A stretch of 40,881 nucleotides of DNA from JAGXOF01 sp046545575 (GTDB taxonomy: Bacteria; Chloroflexota; Dehalococcoidia; SZUA-161; SpSt-899). Below are positions 9,777-18,626 of this stretch, in pieces (position 1 is the first letter of the stretch; the number at the start of each line of letters is the position of its first letter). Below the pieces are notes generated by a model that was not told where the DNA came from, made no database searches, and was given only the letters and a program-made list of their open reading frames with translations. A program made the translations under genes and the position numbers. The stretch covers positions 1 through 40,881 of the forward strand of contig JBKGZM010000011.1 in assembly GCA_046545575.1 (NCBI GenBank). Reading direction: 5' to 3'.

Positions 9777-10757
9777 ATGTGGAATAGGATAACACAAAGA
9801 TGCAGGATGATAGCTTTCCTTAAGGACGTGGTCAATGAGTTCTTGACCGATAACTGTCCTCATCTGGCTGCATCCATTTCGTATTACTCATTGCTTTCCC
9901 TTTTTCCGCTTACATTGGCCCTGGCATCAGTGTTAGGGTTTCTATCCGCTTCACCACAAACTCAAGAGAGGATGATTGAGTCCATTGGCGGTTTCTTGCC
10001 TATACCCAGTGCCTTTATTACCAGAACTATTGAGGGCATTGTCGCTTCTCGCGGTGCTGCCAGTGCCATTGGTACTATTGGCCTGCTGTGGGGGGGATCT
10101 GCTGTCTTCAACGCTATACGTAAGTCTTTGAATACTGCCTGGGGGATAAGGGAGCCCCGCAACTTCCTGGTTGACAGGGGATTGGAACTGAGTATGATGA
10201 TCGGGGTGGGGCTGCTATTACTTATTTCCCTTGGCCTCGGTACTACCTTAAGCGTATTGCAAAAATATGACCTTACGGTCTTCGGAATTGAGTTTCTGAA
10301 CAGGAACTTCTTCTGGGATATGTGCATTACCGCTGTAAGTACCGGACTGGCGTTCCTGACATTTCTATTTCTCTATAAGGTTATTCCCAACACAGAGGTG
10401 CGATGGAGGGATGTGTGGGGTGGTGCGCTGTTGGCGGCAGTGGGCTTTGAGGTAACAAAGCAGGTATTCGTCTGGTATACTACTAATTTCGCTCACTATA
10501 ACTTGATTTACGGTTCGATAGGGACTATCATAGCGTTGCTGGTCTGGATATATATCTCTGCCTTGATTTTGCTCTTTTGTGCGAAGGTTACCTCCGTGTA
10601 CTCACGACACAGGGCCATTATCCCTGAGGAGGAGATTCCCCAAAACATGTCCAAGACCAAGCGCCGTTCCTGGCTGCGCGGTTTAATTGCTCGGTTTGTG
10701 CTCTCCAGTAATGGTCTCTGGTCTAAGTCTATGGCTAATAAGCCTGAGAAAAAGTAG
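9777..10757 (+). CDS. YihY/BrkB family membrane protein
   Basis: Integral membrane protein of 326 residues in the YihY/virulence factor BrkB family (once misnamed RNase BN). Its molecular function is not established. The family signature is seen near the N terminus as HLAASISYYSLLSLFPL, followed by WGGSAVFNAIRKSLNTAW and a C-terminal YNLIYGSIGTIIALLVW segment. About six hydrophobic segments are visible, and the C-terminal tail is basic and presumably cytoplasmic. The start at 9777 has only a poor ribosome binding site (GAGGTGAGG is rather far upstream); no better in-frame start is present. htrA follows after 20 bases and is probably co-transcribed. Confidence 0.9.
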   Translation: MWNRITQRCRMIAFLKDVVNEFLTDNCPHLAASISYYSLLSLFPLTLALASVLGFLSASPQTQERMIESIGGFLPIPSAFITRTIEGIVASRGAASAIGTIGLLWGGSAVFNAIRKSLNTAWGIREPRNFLVDRGLELSMMIGVGLLLLISLGLGTTLSVLQKYDLTVFGIEFLNRNFFWDMCITAVSTGLAFLTFLFLYKVIPNTEVRWRDVWGGALLAAVGFEVTKQVFVWYTTNFAHYNLIYGSIGTIIALLVWIYISALILLFCAKVTSVYSRHRAIIPEEEIPQNMSKTKRRSWLRGLIARFVLSSNGLWSKSMANKPEKK

Positions 10758-10777
10758 TTCCCGAAGGGGGTAGTAAT

Positions 10778-11890
10778 ATGCGACATCGTCTTTATCCTTA
10801 TCTACTGGTTCTCCTGGTCGTGATCATGTTGTGCGTGACTTTTACGGCGTGCATAGGAGAGCCCCAGGCGAATAAAGGCACTACTCGCTCAAGCTCTACT
10901 CCTGTATCACCCGAGATAAGGAACGGAAATCCCTCGCTTGCTCTGGAACTCTCGGAGGATATTGCTGATATAGTGGGAAAAGTAAAGCCGGCAGTTATTT
11001 TTATCTCAGCAACGGTGCAAACGGAGTCGTTCTCTGGTCAGCCGATGACCAGTACTAGCTCTGGCTCTGGAGTGATAATTGATCCGGCTGGCTATGCCCT
11101 TACCAATAACCATGTAGTGGAAAACGCCAGCAAAATAGAAGTGACTCTTCCCGAGTTTCAGGAAAGTTTTAAGGCTGAGGCAGTGGGGACAGATCCACTG
11201 ACAGAGCTCGCCGTCATAAAACTTGAAGGCGATAGTTTCCCCTCTGCTTCGTTCGGCGACGCATCGCAGTTGCGCCCCGGGAACCTGGTTATAGCCATTG
11301 GCAATCCCCTGGCACTGGAAGGTGGCTCCACGATAACTTTAGGAGTGGTAAGTAACATCCGGCGTTCATTTAATATAGGGAACTCCATGTTCTATGACGT
11401 GATTCAGACCGACGCTGCGATCAACCCCGGCAACAGCGGTGGCCCACTTGTCGATCTCAGGGGGAAGATAATAGGCATCAATACGTTCATCGCGGGTAGC
11501 GCTCAGAATATCGGGTTTGCTGTGAGTGCGAATACTGCACAGCCGGTGTACAAAGATTTGGTCAGTTCTCCTCATCGTGTGATACGTCCCTGGCTTGGAG
11601 TCTCCCTGGCGGATGTAACCCCGCAGTTGGCCGCACAGGAAGATCTGTTTAAGACGAGTGGGGTATTTGTGGGCTATGTAAGGCAAGGGAGTCCGGCGGA
11701 TGAAGCTGGCATCAAAGAGGGGGACGTCATCACCGCATTTGAAGGGCAGGAAATTACCAGCGTTACACAATTCCTGAAGCTCCTGTGGCGTGATCATAAG
11801 CCCGGAGAAGAGGTGAGCATAACATTCTGGCGCGGCGAGGATCAGTATACCAAAACAGTGAAACTCGGAGAGAGGCCTGAGAACCAGTAG
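10778..11890 (+). CDS. HtrA/DegP-like trypsin-type serine protease with one PDZ domain, lipoprotein
   Basis: Extracytoplasmic quality-control protease. A hydrophobic N terminus ends in FTAC with Cys25, so the protein is probably lipid-anchored outside the membrane. The trypsin-like domain spans roughly residues 60-245, with His112 in LTNNHVV and Ser220 in NPGNSGGPL. A single PDZ domain follows (about 268-365), recognisable from WLGVSL and GSPADEAGIKEGDVI. The catalytic Asp normally found in the T-D-L-A-V motif is Glu143 here (TELAVIK, codon GAG at 11203-11205). Glu can sometimes support catalysis, but activity may be reduced or regulated. AAGGGGG precedes the ATG well. The gene ends 12 bases from the convergent ileS stop, with no obvious terminator between them. 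Confidence 0.93.
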   Translation: MRHRLYPYLLVLLVVIMLCVTFTACIGEPQANKGTTRSSSTPVSPEIRNGNPSLALELSEDIADIVGKVKPAVIFISATVQTESFSGQPMTSTSSGSGVIIDPAGYALTNNHVVENASKIEVTLPEFQESFKAEAVGTDPLTELAVIKLEGDSFPSASFGDASQLRPGNLVIAIGNPLALEGGSTITLGVVSNIRRSFNIGNSMFYDVIQTDAAINPGNSGGPLVDLRGKIIGINTFIAGSAQNIGFAVSANTAQPVYKDLVSSPHRVIRPWLGVSLADVTPQLAAQEDLFKTSGVFVGYVRQGSPADEAGIKEGDVITAFEGQEITSVTQFLKLLWRDHKPGEEVSITFWRGEDQYTKTVKLGERPENQ

Positions 11891-11902
11891 TGATGAAATG
11901 AA

Positions 11903-14900
11903 TTATTTCTTGACGGCCAGTATGACCTTGTTCCCGTCGATGCTGTGGGTCTCCGTATAGGCCCCCGACGGAGGTTCATCCTCGATAAGGTCTCTGGAGA
12001 GGGTTTCCTGGCTGACGTAAGTCGCGAAATTCTCCATCACCCTCTGTACTGTTTCTCCGCCTTTATAGTAGGTTTCGATGTAATCGGCTATGTCGAAGCC
12101 GGCCGAGCGGCGCATGGTCTGCAATCGATGCACCAGTTCGCGCACCAACCCTTCATCGGCCAGCTCTTGTGAGACCTGAGTAGTCACTCCGACCACATAG
12201 TCTCCTTCTTCAGCCACGGAAAAGTCCGGCTTGCTTGTCGTCGAAACCAGTATTTCATCAGGCTGAAGAACGTAACCGTTAACCTCGACTTCCTTGCCTG
12301 CCTTTACCCTGGAGGCTACCTCATCTTGAGGAAGACCGGGAAGAGCTGCGGATATCTGTGTAATTCCCTTTCCGTACTTGGGGCCCAACAAGGGTAGATT
12401 GGGCTTGATCTCGAAATCCACCAGCTCTTTTTCATTGGTTGTTACGACCAGTTCTTTTACATTCAGCTCATCAAGTATTTGATGTTCCAGCCTCTTGAGG
12501 CTTCTGGTTTCGGAATTTGCCCTGACTTTGGCTACTGCCTTTGCCAGGGGCTGGCGCACCTTGATCCCGGCTTTGCTCCGGGCTGAACGGCCAAGGCTGG
12601 CTATTTTCATGGCCAGCTTGGTATCGGATGATAGTTCCTCGTCGATTTTGGCGGCATCAAACACAGGGAAGTCAGACAGATGCACGCTTTGAGGCTCCTC
12701 AGGGTAACATGATAGCACCAGGTTCTGGTAAATCTCTTCGGCGATAAACGGGGTAAGGGGAGCAAGCAATTTGGCAAGAGTTGTCAAGCACTCGTAGAGT
12801 GTCACGTGAGCCGACTGCTTATCGGTATCGTTTTCGCTCTTCCAGAAGCGGCGGCGACTCCTTCTGATATACCAGTTGGAAAGGTCATCCACAAAGCCTT
12901 CGATTCTTCTGCCTGCACTTGTAGCATCATAGTTATCCAGGGATGCCGTGACTTCCCGGATGAGTTGATGCAGCTCGGAGATAATCCATCGGTCGAGTTC
13001 CGGGCGCTGCTCTGGCGCTTTTGCTTCTCGAGGATCGAAGTTATCGATATTAGCATACGTGATAAAGAACGAATACGTATTCCACAGCGTCATGAGGAAA
13101 CGACGCAATCCGTCTGCGATAAATTCCGGGGCAAAGCGATACACGTTTCCTGCGGGAGCAGATGTTATCAAGTACCATCTGAGTGCATCCGCACCGTAGT
13201 TGTTGATTATTTCCCAAGGTTCGACCACGTTGCCTTTGGACTTGCTCATTTTCTCGCCATTGGCATCGAGTATATGTCCAAGGCAAATCACATTCTTGTA
13301 GCAGGGCTCATCGAAGAGGGCTACAGAAAGCGCATGAAGGCTGTAGAACCAGCCCCTTGTCTGGTCGACGGCCTCGCAGATATAGTCGGCGGGAAATCGT
13401 CCGTCGTCCTCAAGCCTCTTATTCTCGAAAGGGTAATGCCACTGTGCAAAGGGCATGGCCCCGGAATCGAACCAGCAGTCTATGACGTCCGGGACGTGTT
13501 CCATTCTCCCTCCGCACTGGCAGGTCAGGGTTACCCGGTCGACATAGGGACGGTGCAGGTCAGGTGGCTCGTATCCGCTTGAGAGGGATTTGAGATCTTT
13601 AATGCTCCCGATAAACTGTTGACGACCACAGTCCGGGCATTGCCACACAGGTAGCGGGGTGCCCCAGTACCTCTCACGGGAGAATGCCCAGTCCACATTG
13701 TTGCGCAGCCAATCGCCGAAACGGCCCCGCTTTATGTGTTCCGGATACCAGTTTATTTTGTCATTGGCTTCTATTAGCTTATCTTGTTTAGCTGTGGTCT
13801 TTATGTACCATGACGGTTTGGCATAGTAGATAAGCGGGGTATCACACCGCCAGCAAAAGGGATAGGTATGCGTGATGGTTTCCTTGTGGAACAGGAGGCC
13901 GCGTGATTTCAGGTCATCAAGGATAAAGGGATCAGCGTCCTTGACGAACTTGCCGTGCCAATCTCCCCCGGGCAATCTGACATGTCCGCCCAGGTCTATG
14001 GTATGAACAACGGGAAGGCTTTCCTGTTCCCCGAGTTCATAGTCTTCCTGCCCATAGGCAGGGGCGATGTGTACTATGCCGGTGCCTTCCTCCATGGAGA
14101 CGAAATCCGCTGAGAGAACCCTATTGCCTTCCGGAACAAGCTCTCCATTGTTGACTATGGACTCTCGCCCGGGCTCATAAAGGCGTTCATAATGGAAACC
14201 TACCAATTCACTACCTGAGGCCCTCTCCAGAATCTCCCAGTTCCCGCTACCTAAAGCCTTGTCTAGCAGGGCTTCGGCAAGGATAACCCTCTCCGGCAAC
14301 CCTTCCTGGGAGCGAGTTTGAACCAGGACGTAGGTCTCATTGGGATTGACTGCCAAAGCTACATTGGCCGTGAGTGTCCAGGGAGTAGTGGTCCAGACCA
14401 GGAATGAAGGTCTTTCCGTCTTCCATTGCGAGCCATCCCAGCCGAGCTTTTCCAGTGCTTCCTTATTCCCAGCAGGCTGAGCCTTCTGGCTGAGGCGGAA
14501 GAGAATGTAGACCGAGGGGTCTGGCGTATTCTCTTGATAGCCCTGAGCTACTTCATGGGAGGAAAGGGAAGTGCCGCAGCGGGGACAGTGTGGAGTTACC
14601 CGATAGCCTTTATATATTAGACCCTTTTCCCAAAGTTGCTTTATGGCCCACCAGCAGGACTCGACGTAGTCCATGTCCAGTGTCTTGTAAGGATTGTCCA
14701 GGTCGATCCAGAAACCGATGCGCTCGGTCAGCCTGTTCCATTCCTCAATGTGCTGGAGGACTCTCTCGCGGCATTTCTCATTGAACTTGCCTATCCCGTA
14801 GTCCTCTATATCCTTCTTTGAGGAGAAGCCCAGATCTTCTTCAACCTCGAGTTCTACCGGCAACCCATGCGTATCCCAGCCCGCTTTCCGGGGAGCGTGA

Positions 14901-15130
14901 AAGCCCTTCATTGACCTGTAGCGCGGGAAGATGTCCTTAAACACACGTGAAAGCACGTGATGTATTCCAGGGTTGGCATTCACTGTGGGTGGGCCCTCAT
15001 AGAGCATAAAGGAAGGTCCACCCAAGCGCTGGTCCACGCTTTTCCGGAAAATTTGTTGCTCATTCCAAAAAGCAAGGAGCTTTTCTTCAAGGTCAGGAAA
15101 ATTTGGTTTGCCAGTTATCGACCGAAACAT
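11903..15130 (-). CDS. ileS: Isoleucyl-tRNA synthetase
   Basis: Class I aminoacyl-tRNA synthetase charging tRNA-Ile. The HIGH signature appears as GIHH (about residue 55) after EGPPTVNANP. KMSKS is intact (around residue 625, within NGEKMSKSKGNV). The CP1 editing domain is present (WTTTPWTLTANVALAVNP), as are Cys pairs CPRCG, CPDCG and CQCGG. At 1075 residues, and without a C-terminal zinc finger, it resembles the long type-2 enzymes, a class in which many members resist mupirocin; that property is inference. An upstream in-frame ATG exists at 15148, but GAGGGAG lies five bases before the ATG at 15130. Only 65 bases separate it from jag, so it is probably the last gene of the rpmH operon and has no T-box leader. 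Confidence 0.96.
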   Translation of the reverse strand: MFRSITGKPNFPDLEEKLLAFWNEQQIFRKSVDQRLGGPSFMLYEGPPTVNANPGIHHVLSRVFKDIFPRYRSMKGFHAPRKAGWDTHGLPVELEVEEDLGFSSKKDIEDYGIGKFNEKCRERVLQHIEEWNRLTERIGFWIDLDNPYKTLDMDYVESCWWAIKQLWEKGLIYKGYRVTPHCPRCGTSLSSHEVAQGYQENTPDPSVYILFRLSQKAQPAGNKEALEKLGWDGSQWKTERPSFLVWTTTPWTLTANVALAVNPNETYVLVQTRSQEGLPERVILAEALLDKALGSGNWEILERASGSELVGFHYERLYEPGRESIVNNGELVPEGNRVLSADFVSMEEGTGIVHIAPAYGQEDYELGEQESLPVVHTIDLGGHVRLPGGDWHGKFVKDADPFILDDLKSRGLLFHKETITHTYPFCWRCDTPLIYYAKPSWYIKTTAKQDKLIEANDKINWYPEHIKRGRFGDWLRNNVDWAFSRERYWGTPLPVWQCPDCGRQQFIGSIKDLKSLSSGYEPPDLHRPYVDRVTLTCQCGGRMEHVPDVIDCWFDSGAMPFAQWHYPFENKRLEDDGRFPADYICEAVDQTRGWFYSLHALSVALFDEPCYKNVICLGHILDANGEKMSKSKGNVVEPWEIINNYGADALRWYLITSAPAGNVYRFAPEFIADGLRRFLMTLWNTYSFFITYANIDNFDPREAKAPEQRPELDRWIISELHQLIREVTASLDNYDATSAGRRIEGFVDDLSNWYIRRSRRRFWKSENDTDKQSAHVTLYECLTTLAKLLAPLTPFIAEEIYQNLVLSCYPEEPQSVHLSDFPVFDAAKIDEELSSDTKLAMKIASLGRSARSKAGIKVRQPLAKAVAKVRANSETRSLKRLEHQILDELNVKELVVTTNEKELVDFEIKPNLPLLGPKYGKGITQISAALPGLPQDEVASRVKAGKEVEVNGYVLQPDEILVSTTSKPDFSVAEEGDYVVGVTTQVSQELADEGLVRELVHRLQTMRRSAGFDIADYIETYYKGGETVQRVMENFATYVSQETLSRDLIEDEPPSGAYTETHSIDGNKVILAVKK

Positions 15131-15195
15131 GTATCTCCCTCTTTGCATCTATTGGGCACTTAATTCGTCCTCTATGCACCACAGACGAAAATGTG

Positions 15196-15870
15196 CTATT
15201 TCTGAGGATGAATGACAACTTTGCGCCTGTCGCCGAATCCCATGCTTTTTGTGGCGACCTCCGGATCGTTTACGAGTGCAAGGTGAACTACCCGTCTTTC
15301 CACAGCAGGCATGGGCTCCAGCGTGATGGAGCGCCCTGATGATTTTACCAGTTCGGCTGCATGAGATGCCAGGTTTTTCAATTCCTCGCTACGCCTCTTT
15401 TTGTAACCTGCGACATCAATGGAAACCCTGACTTTACTCGCGAGTTCTCTACTCAGGATGGAATTCACTATATGTTGCAGGGCGGATATGGATTGTCCAC
15501 GACGCCCAATAAGAATCCCCAGGTCTCCATTGCTTATATCGATATTAATAGCGGGAGTATCATCGGTTTCCATCGCCTGAACATTTGCTTCTATCTCCAT
15601 CAGAGATAGAAGCTTTTCCACTACCTCTCCGGCTCTGGCAGTCAGGTCCGAAGGCCCTTCCGATAACTCATTATCATCATTATCACCTGAAGGAGAAATT
15701 GACAGGGGAGTTACCCTTACCCTTGCTTCCTCTCCTCCGAATCCCAGCAAGCCACTTTTGCCTTCCTGAAGCACCTCCACTTCTACATCAGCACGACTGA
15801 GCCCTAACTCGTTGAGGGCAGCTTCAATTGCTTCTTCCACGGTTTTTCCAGTCATCTCGAGAACTTCCAT
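15196..15870 (-). CDS. jag: Jag/KhpB RNA-binding protein (Jag-N, KH, R3H)
   Basis: RNA-binding protein usually encoded next to yidC; in Firmicutes KhpB/EloR influences cell elongation and mRNA handling. Three parts are visible. The Jag N-terminal domain has EVLQEGKSGLLGFGGEEARV. The KH domain has GILIGRRGQSISALQ (the GxxG loop is GRRG). The C-terminal R3H domain has ERRVVHLAL, with the Arg-x3-His pattern. At 224 residues the size is typical. The frame opens at an ATG at 15885 without a binding site; GGAGG lies eight bases before the ATG at 15870, which I chose. A basic linker (KKRRSEELKNLA) joins KH and R3H. Confidence 0.93.
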   Translation of the reverse strand: MEVLEMTGKTVEEAIEAALNELGLSRADVEVEVLQEGKSGLLGFGGEEARVRVTPLSISPSGDNDDNELSEGPSDLTARAGEVVEKLLSLMEIEANVQAMETDDTPAINIDISNGDLGILIGRRGQSISALQHIVNSILSRELASKVRVSIDVAGYKKRRSEELKNLASHAAELVKSSGRSITLEPMPAVERRVVHLALVNDPEVATKSMGFGDRRKVVIHPQK

Positions 15871-15934
15871 TCCCGGAACCTCCATCTGGTTTATTATTTG
15901 CTATGTTAGTATTGACTCTCGTTGTTACACTGAT

Positions 15935-15973
15935 CCTGCCGGATACGAACTCCATCGGATGGTATCCTGCAGG
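15935..15973. other. Imperfect hairpin between yidC and jag
   Basis: CCTGC-c-GGATAC (15935-15946) pairs with GTATCC-t-GCAGG (15962-15973), giving 11 paired bases and one mismatch around a 15-base loop. The loop itself contains CCATCGGATGG. It sits in the 172-base gap between the yidC stop and the jag start. No T run follows on either strand, so it is more likely an mRNA processing, stability or attenuation element than a terminator. Confidence 0.45.
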
Positions 15974-16042
15974 CTGAATAGTGAAGTCTATCGTTTGGCA
16001 ATCTGGGAATGGGATTGAATAACCATGAGGGTTGTTCCCAGG

Positions 16043-16891
16043 CTATTTTTTCTTCTTGTTAGATTTTGTTTCCCTGGAAGATCCTTCTATTACCTTTGAA
16101 TCTTGCTTTTCGCCGTCTAGCTCTCCTGTCCCTGGGTCCGTACTACCAGCGGTGGCTCTAGATGGTAGAAAGCTGGCCAGACCTCCCCAGTTCCCCATAA
16201 CAAAGTATTGGACAATCATACGGAAAATGTTCATAACAACGATATAAAGCGCCAAACCACTTGGCAGATAGATAAAGATAAAGCCGATCATTATGGGCAT
16301 GAGCCACTGCATCATGCCCTGCATCTGCTGCTGTTTAGGGTCCCCTGTACCGGAAGCTCCGGGCATGGTCATCTTCTGGGAAACCCACATTGTAGCCATC
16401 ACCAGTATCGCCAGCAGGAAATTGGGAGCAGCCAGGTCCATCCACAGGAAGTGGTTCTCCGGTGGGATAGCTTCTTGAATAAATGGCCAGGGGTAAAGTC
16501 GCTGAGACAATCCCAGGAGGGCCTCTGGCGTCTTGGCCAGCGCCTGTATCACTGCCTGGTAGAGGGCTATCCATATTGGAAACTGGATCAGCATGGGGAA
16601 GAAGCACCCCATCGGGCTCATACCCGCCTCTTTATACAATTTCATCGTCTCCTGTTGCAGCTTCTGCTTATCCTTGCCATATTTCTTTTGCAACTCTTGC
16701 ATCTTGGGCTGTAGCTGCTGCATTGCCACCGTGGACCGTGTTTGCTTTAAGGTCAGAGGGAGGATAATAAAGTTGACGATAATCGTGAGGAATATGATGG
16801 CAAGACCAAAATTGCCCCAGAAAGCGTTGGACAATATCATCAGGCCATTTATTATAGGTTCGAGGAGGATTGTGTTCCAGAGTTCAATCAA
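16043..16891 (-). CDS. yidC: Membrane protein insertase YidC/Oxa1/Alb3
   Basis: Inserts and folds membrane proteins alone or with SecYEG. At 282 residues it is the short Gram-positive type without the large periplasmic domain. The conserved Arg of the hydrophilic groove is in TLKQTRST. The cytoplasmic helical hairpin follows (QLQPKMQELQKKYGKDKQKL), then GCFFPMLIQFPIWIALYQ and the paired C-terminal segments. The tail is lysine-rich (SNKKKK), as in ribosome-binding Oxa1-type proteins. I accept a TTG start at 16891, preceded by GCGGGG, because the first transmembrane part needs this N terminus; an ATG a few bases upstream is out of frame. It starts 12 bases after the PQQ lipoprotein gene. Confidence 0.94.
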   Translation of the reverse strand: MIELWNTILLEPIINGLMILSNAFWGNFGLAIIFLTIIVNFIILPLTLKQTRSTVAMQQLQPKMQELQKKYGKDKQKLQQETMKLYKEAGMSPMGCFFPMLIQFPIWIALYQAVIQALAKTPEALLGLSQRLYPWPFIQEAIPPENHFLWMDLAAPNFLLAILVMATMWVSQKMTMPGASGTGDPKQQQMQGMMQWLMPIMIGFIFIYLPSGLALYIVVMNIFRMIVQYFVMGNWGGLASFLPSRATAGSTDPGTGELDGEKQDSKVIEGSSRETKSNKKKK

Positions 16892-16903
16892 GGCATGCCC
16901 CGC

Positions 16904-18067
16904 TTACTCAAATGTTTTCTCCCATAGATGGTGGCCATCTTTTGCCTCTAAAGCGTATAGTGTTCCGTTCTGGTCAAAGAAGTATATCGTGTTATCCTCA
17001 ACCCAGGGATGAGCCAGGATAGATGTATCGAGATCACGCGGGGCCCATTTCTCACTCCCGGTTTCCGTGTCAAGCCCGTACACCTTACCATCGTCTGAGG
17101 CCACGATGACGGTGTTTTCAACAACTACGGTCGCCGACCTGATCGCTCCGTTAGTCTTTTGAACCCATTTCTTCTGACCAGTGGATGCGTCGAGGGCATA
17201 GATATTATGGTCGAGAGAACCAGCATAGACTACTCCGTCCTGCAAAGCTGCTTTGGTCCAGAACCAGTTTTTGGCCTCTGAGAATTGCCATTTGATCTCG
17301 CCGGTAGCTGCATCCACGGCGTAGAACTTGCTTCCGAAAGTCCCGATATATACAGTTCCTTCCGCTATCAGGGGGGTAGAGGCAATGGCTCCCTCAAGCT
17401 CCTTTTCCCACTTGATGCTCTTTGTTTCCAGGTCGACTGCATATAGCCTGTGATTAAGAGTGCCGAAATAGACCGTGCCATCGGATATTACGGGAGTGGA
17501 CCATATTTCCCCGTCTACCCCCAGAGGTTCGTTCCATAGCAAAGCCCCCTTTTCCGCATCCAGGGCGTAGAGTTTGCCATTGGATGAGCCAACGATCATC
17601 GTGCCATTGTTTTCATTGATTGCGATGCTGCCGATGATGTTGCCATCAATGGAGTAGGTCCACCGATTCTGACCATTTGTGGCATCGCGAGCGTAGATTT
17701 TCCCGTTGTACGCCCCGATGTAGATGAGTTCATTAAACACTTCCGGGGTTCCGTAAACGGTCAGTGCGGGAGCGGCGTTTCCCTGACATCCGAATAGCAT
17801 ACTGCCACCTCCGTTACCCTCATCGGGGGCGAAGGCCCAGAGTTGATTGCGGTTGGCTGGATCCATAGCTACAAGCTTGCCCTGTTTGGAGCATATGAAC
17901 AGGGTGCTGTCAGCTACTACAGGTCCTGACCAGCTTTTGGCTTGAAACTTGTCATCGATACAGCCGGTAAGAGAGGTTCCGAGAATGACAAGAACCAGCC
18001 CAACTGCCAGATACCGCCAATCTATAATATGTTTTTTGGTTGGAAACCGAGAGAATAAAAATTTCAT
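16904..18067 (-). CDS. PQQ-like beta-propeller repeat lipoprotein (BamB-like fold)
   Basis: 387 residues. A hydrophobic segment ends in a textbook lipobox LTGC (Cys36), so the protein is probably exported and lipid-anchored. The rest is made of about seven repeats of the form VYxGSxxGKLYALDAxTGxxxW, which is the PQQ/Pyrrolo-quinoline beta-propeller pattern. Such domains in lipoproteins (BamB in the outer membrane assembly machine) are scaffolds rather than quinone enzymes, and I see no dehydrogenase motifs. Its ATG overlaps the yidD stop (ATGA) and yidC follows after 12 bases. It is therefore embedded in the membrane-insertion operon, which hints at a role with YidC or secreted proteins; this is inference from context only. 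Confidence 0.88.
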   Translation of the reverse strand: MKFLFSRFPTKKHIIDWRYLAVGLVLVILGTSLTGCIDDKFQAKSWSGPVVADSTLFICSKQGKLVAMDPANRNQLWAFAPDEGNGGGSMLFGCQGNAAPALTVYGTPEVFNELIYIGAYNGKIYARDATNGQNRWTYSIDGNIIGSIAINENNGTMIVGSSNGKLYALDAEKGALLWNEPLGVDGEIWSTPVISDGTVYFGTLNHRLYAVDLETKSIKWEKELEGAIASTPLIAEGTVYIGTFGSKFYAVDAATGEIKWQFSEAKNWFWTKAALQDGVVYAGSLDHNIYALDASTGQKKWVQKTNGAIRSATVVVENTVIVASDDGKVYGLDTETGSEKWAPRDLDTSILAHPWVEDNTIYFFDQNGTLYALEAKDGHHLWEKTFE

Positions 18068-18273
18068 GGTACTGGATCCACACCGCCCTTAGCAAAGGGA
18101 TGACAGCGCACAATCCTCTTCATTGTCATCCATCCACCCTTTAGTACCCCGTATTTGCTAATGGCTTCAAGGCCGTATTGTGAGCACGTAGGGAGGTAAC
18201 GACAAGATGGAGGTGTCAAGGGTGAGATAGTAATTCGATAGAAATCAATAAAGCCCAAGACTATCTCTTTCAA
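18064..18273 (-). CDS. yidD: Membrane protein insertion efficiency factor YidD
   Basis: Small 69-residue protein of the UPF0161 family that assists YidC-dependent insertion. The hallmarks CRYLPTCSQY and RCHPFAKGGVDPVP are complete. It starts with TTG at 18273, five bases after GGAGG, and this TTGA overlaps the rnpA stop; at its own end it overlaps the next ATG by four bases. The unbroken chain rnpA-yidD-PQQ gene implies coupled translation. Confidence 0.95.
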   Translation of the reverse strand: MKEIVLGFIDFYRITISPLTPPSCRYLPTCSQYGLEAISKYGVLKGGWMTMKRIVRCHPFAKGGVDPVP

Positions 18274-18611
18274 CTGTCCCTCCTCAGCAACTTGGCACGT
18301 CTCAGAAGATCTAATATTGCTCCTTCGATTTTATTATAGTCCGCCTCTATGGAACCCTTACGGGCAATGAATACGACATCCCATCCCGGCTCTATAGAAT
18401 TGAGCCTTACTACTTCCCTCATGCGGCGTTTTACCCTGTTGCGAACGACTGCCTTCTTATGCGTTCTCTTGCTGATAACGAATCCAAAGCGGCTAAAACT
18501 CAAGCCATTGGGCATTGCCCTGATAACCATCAAGCCATTTGCCCAGGACTTCCCATACTGAAAGACTGCAGCGAATTGCGAGTTCTTGGTAAGCCGTTCC
18601 TCCCGCCTCAT
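18270..18611 (-). CDS. rnpA: Ribonuclease P protein component
   Basis: Basic 113-residue subunit that binds the RNase P RNA and the 5' leader of pre-tRNA. It begins with MRREERLTKNSQFAAVFQYG and contains the diagnostic KKAVVRNRVKRRMRE stretch (family signature R-N-x2-K-R). It starts 15 bases after the rpmH stop, the classic rpmH-rnpA arrangement. The ribosome binding site is weak because GGCGGG touches the ATG; coupling to rpmH may compensate. Confidence 0.95.
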   Translation of the reverse strand: MRREERLTKNSQFAAVFQYGKSWANGLMVIRAMPNGLSFSRFGFVISKRTHKKAVVRNRVKRRMREVVRLNSIEPGWDVVFIARKGSIEADYNKIEGAILDLLRRAKLLRRDS

Positions 18612-18626
18612 CCCGCCGAAACGAGT

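Noticed and set aside
9777..10757. Ribonuclease BN annotation for the YihY protein
   Set aside because: The family is an integral membrane family; the RNase BN name came from a historical misassignment.
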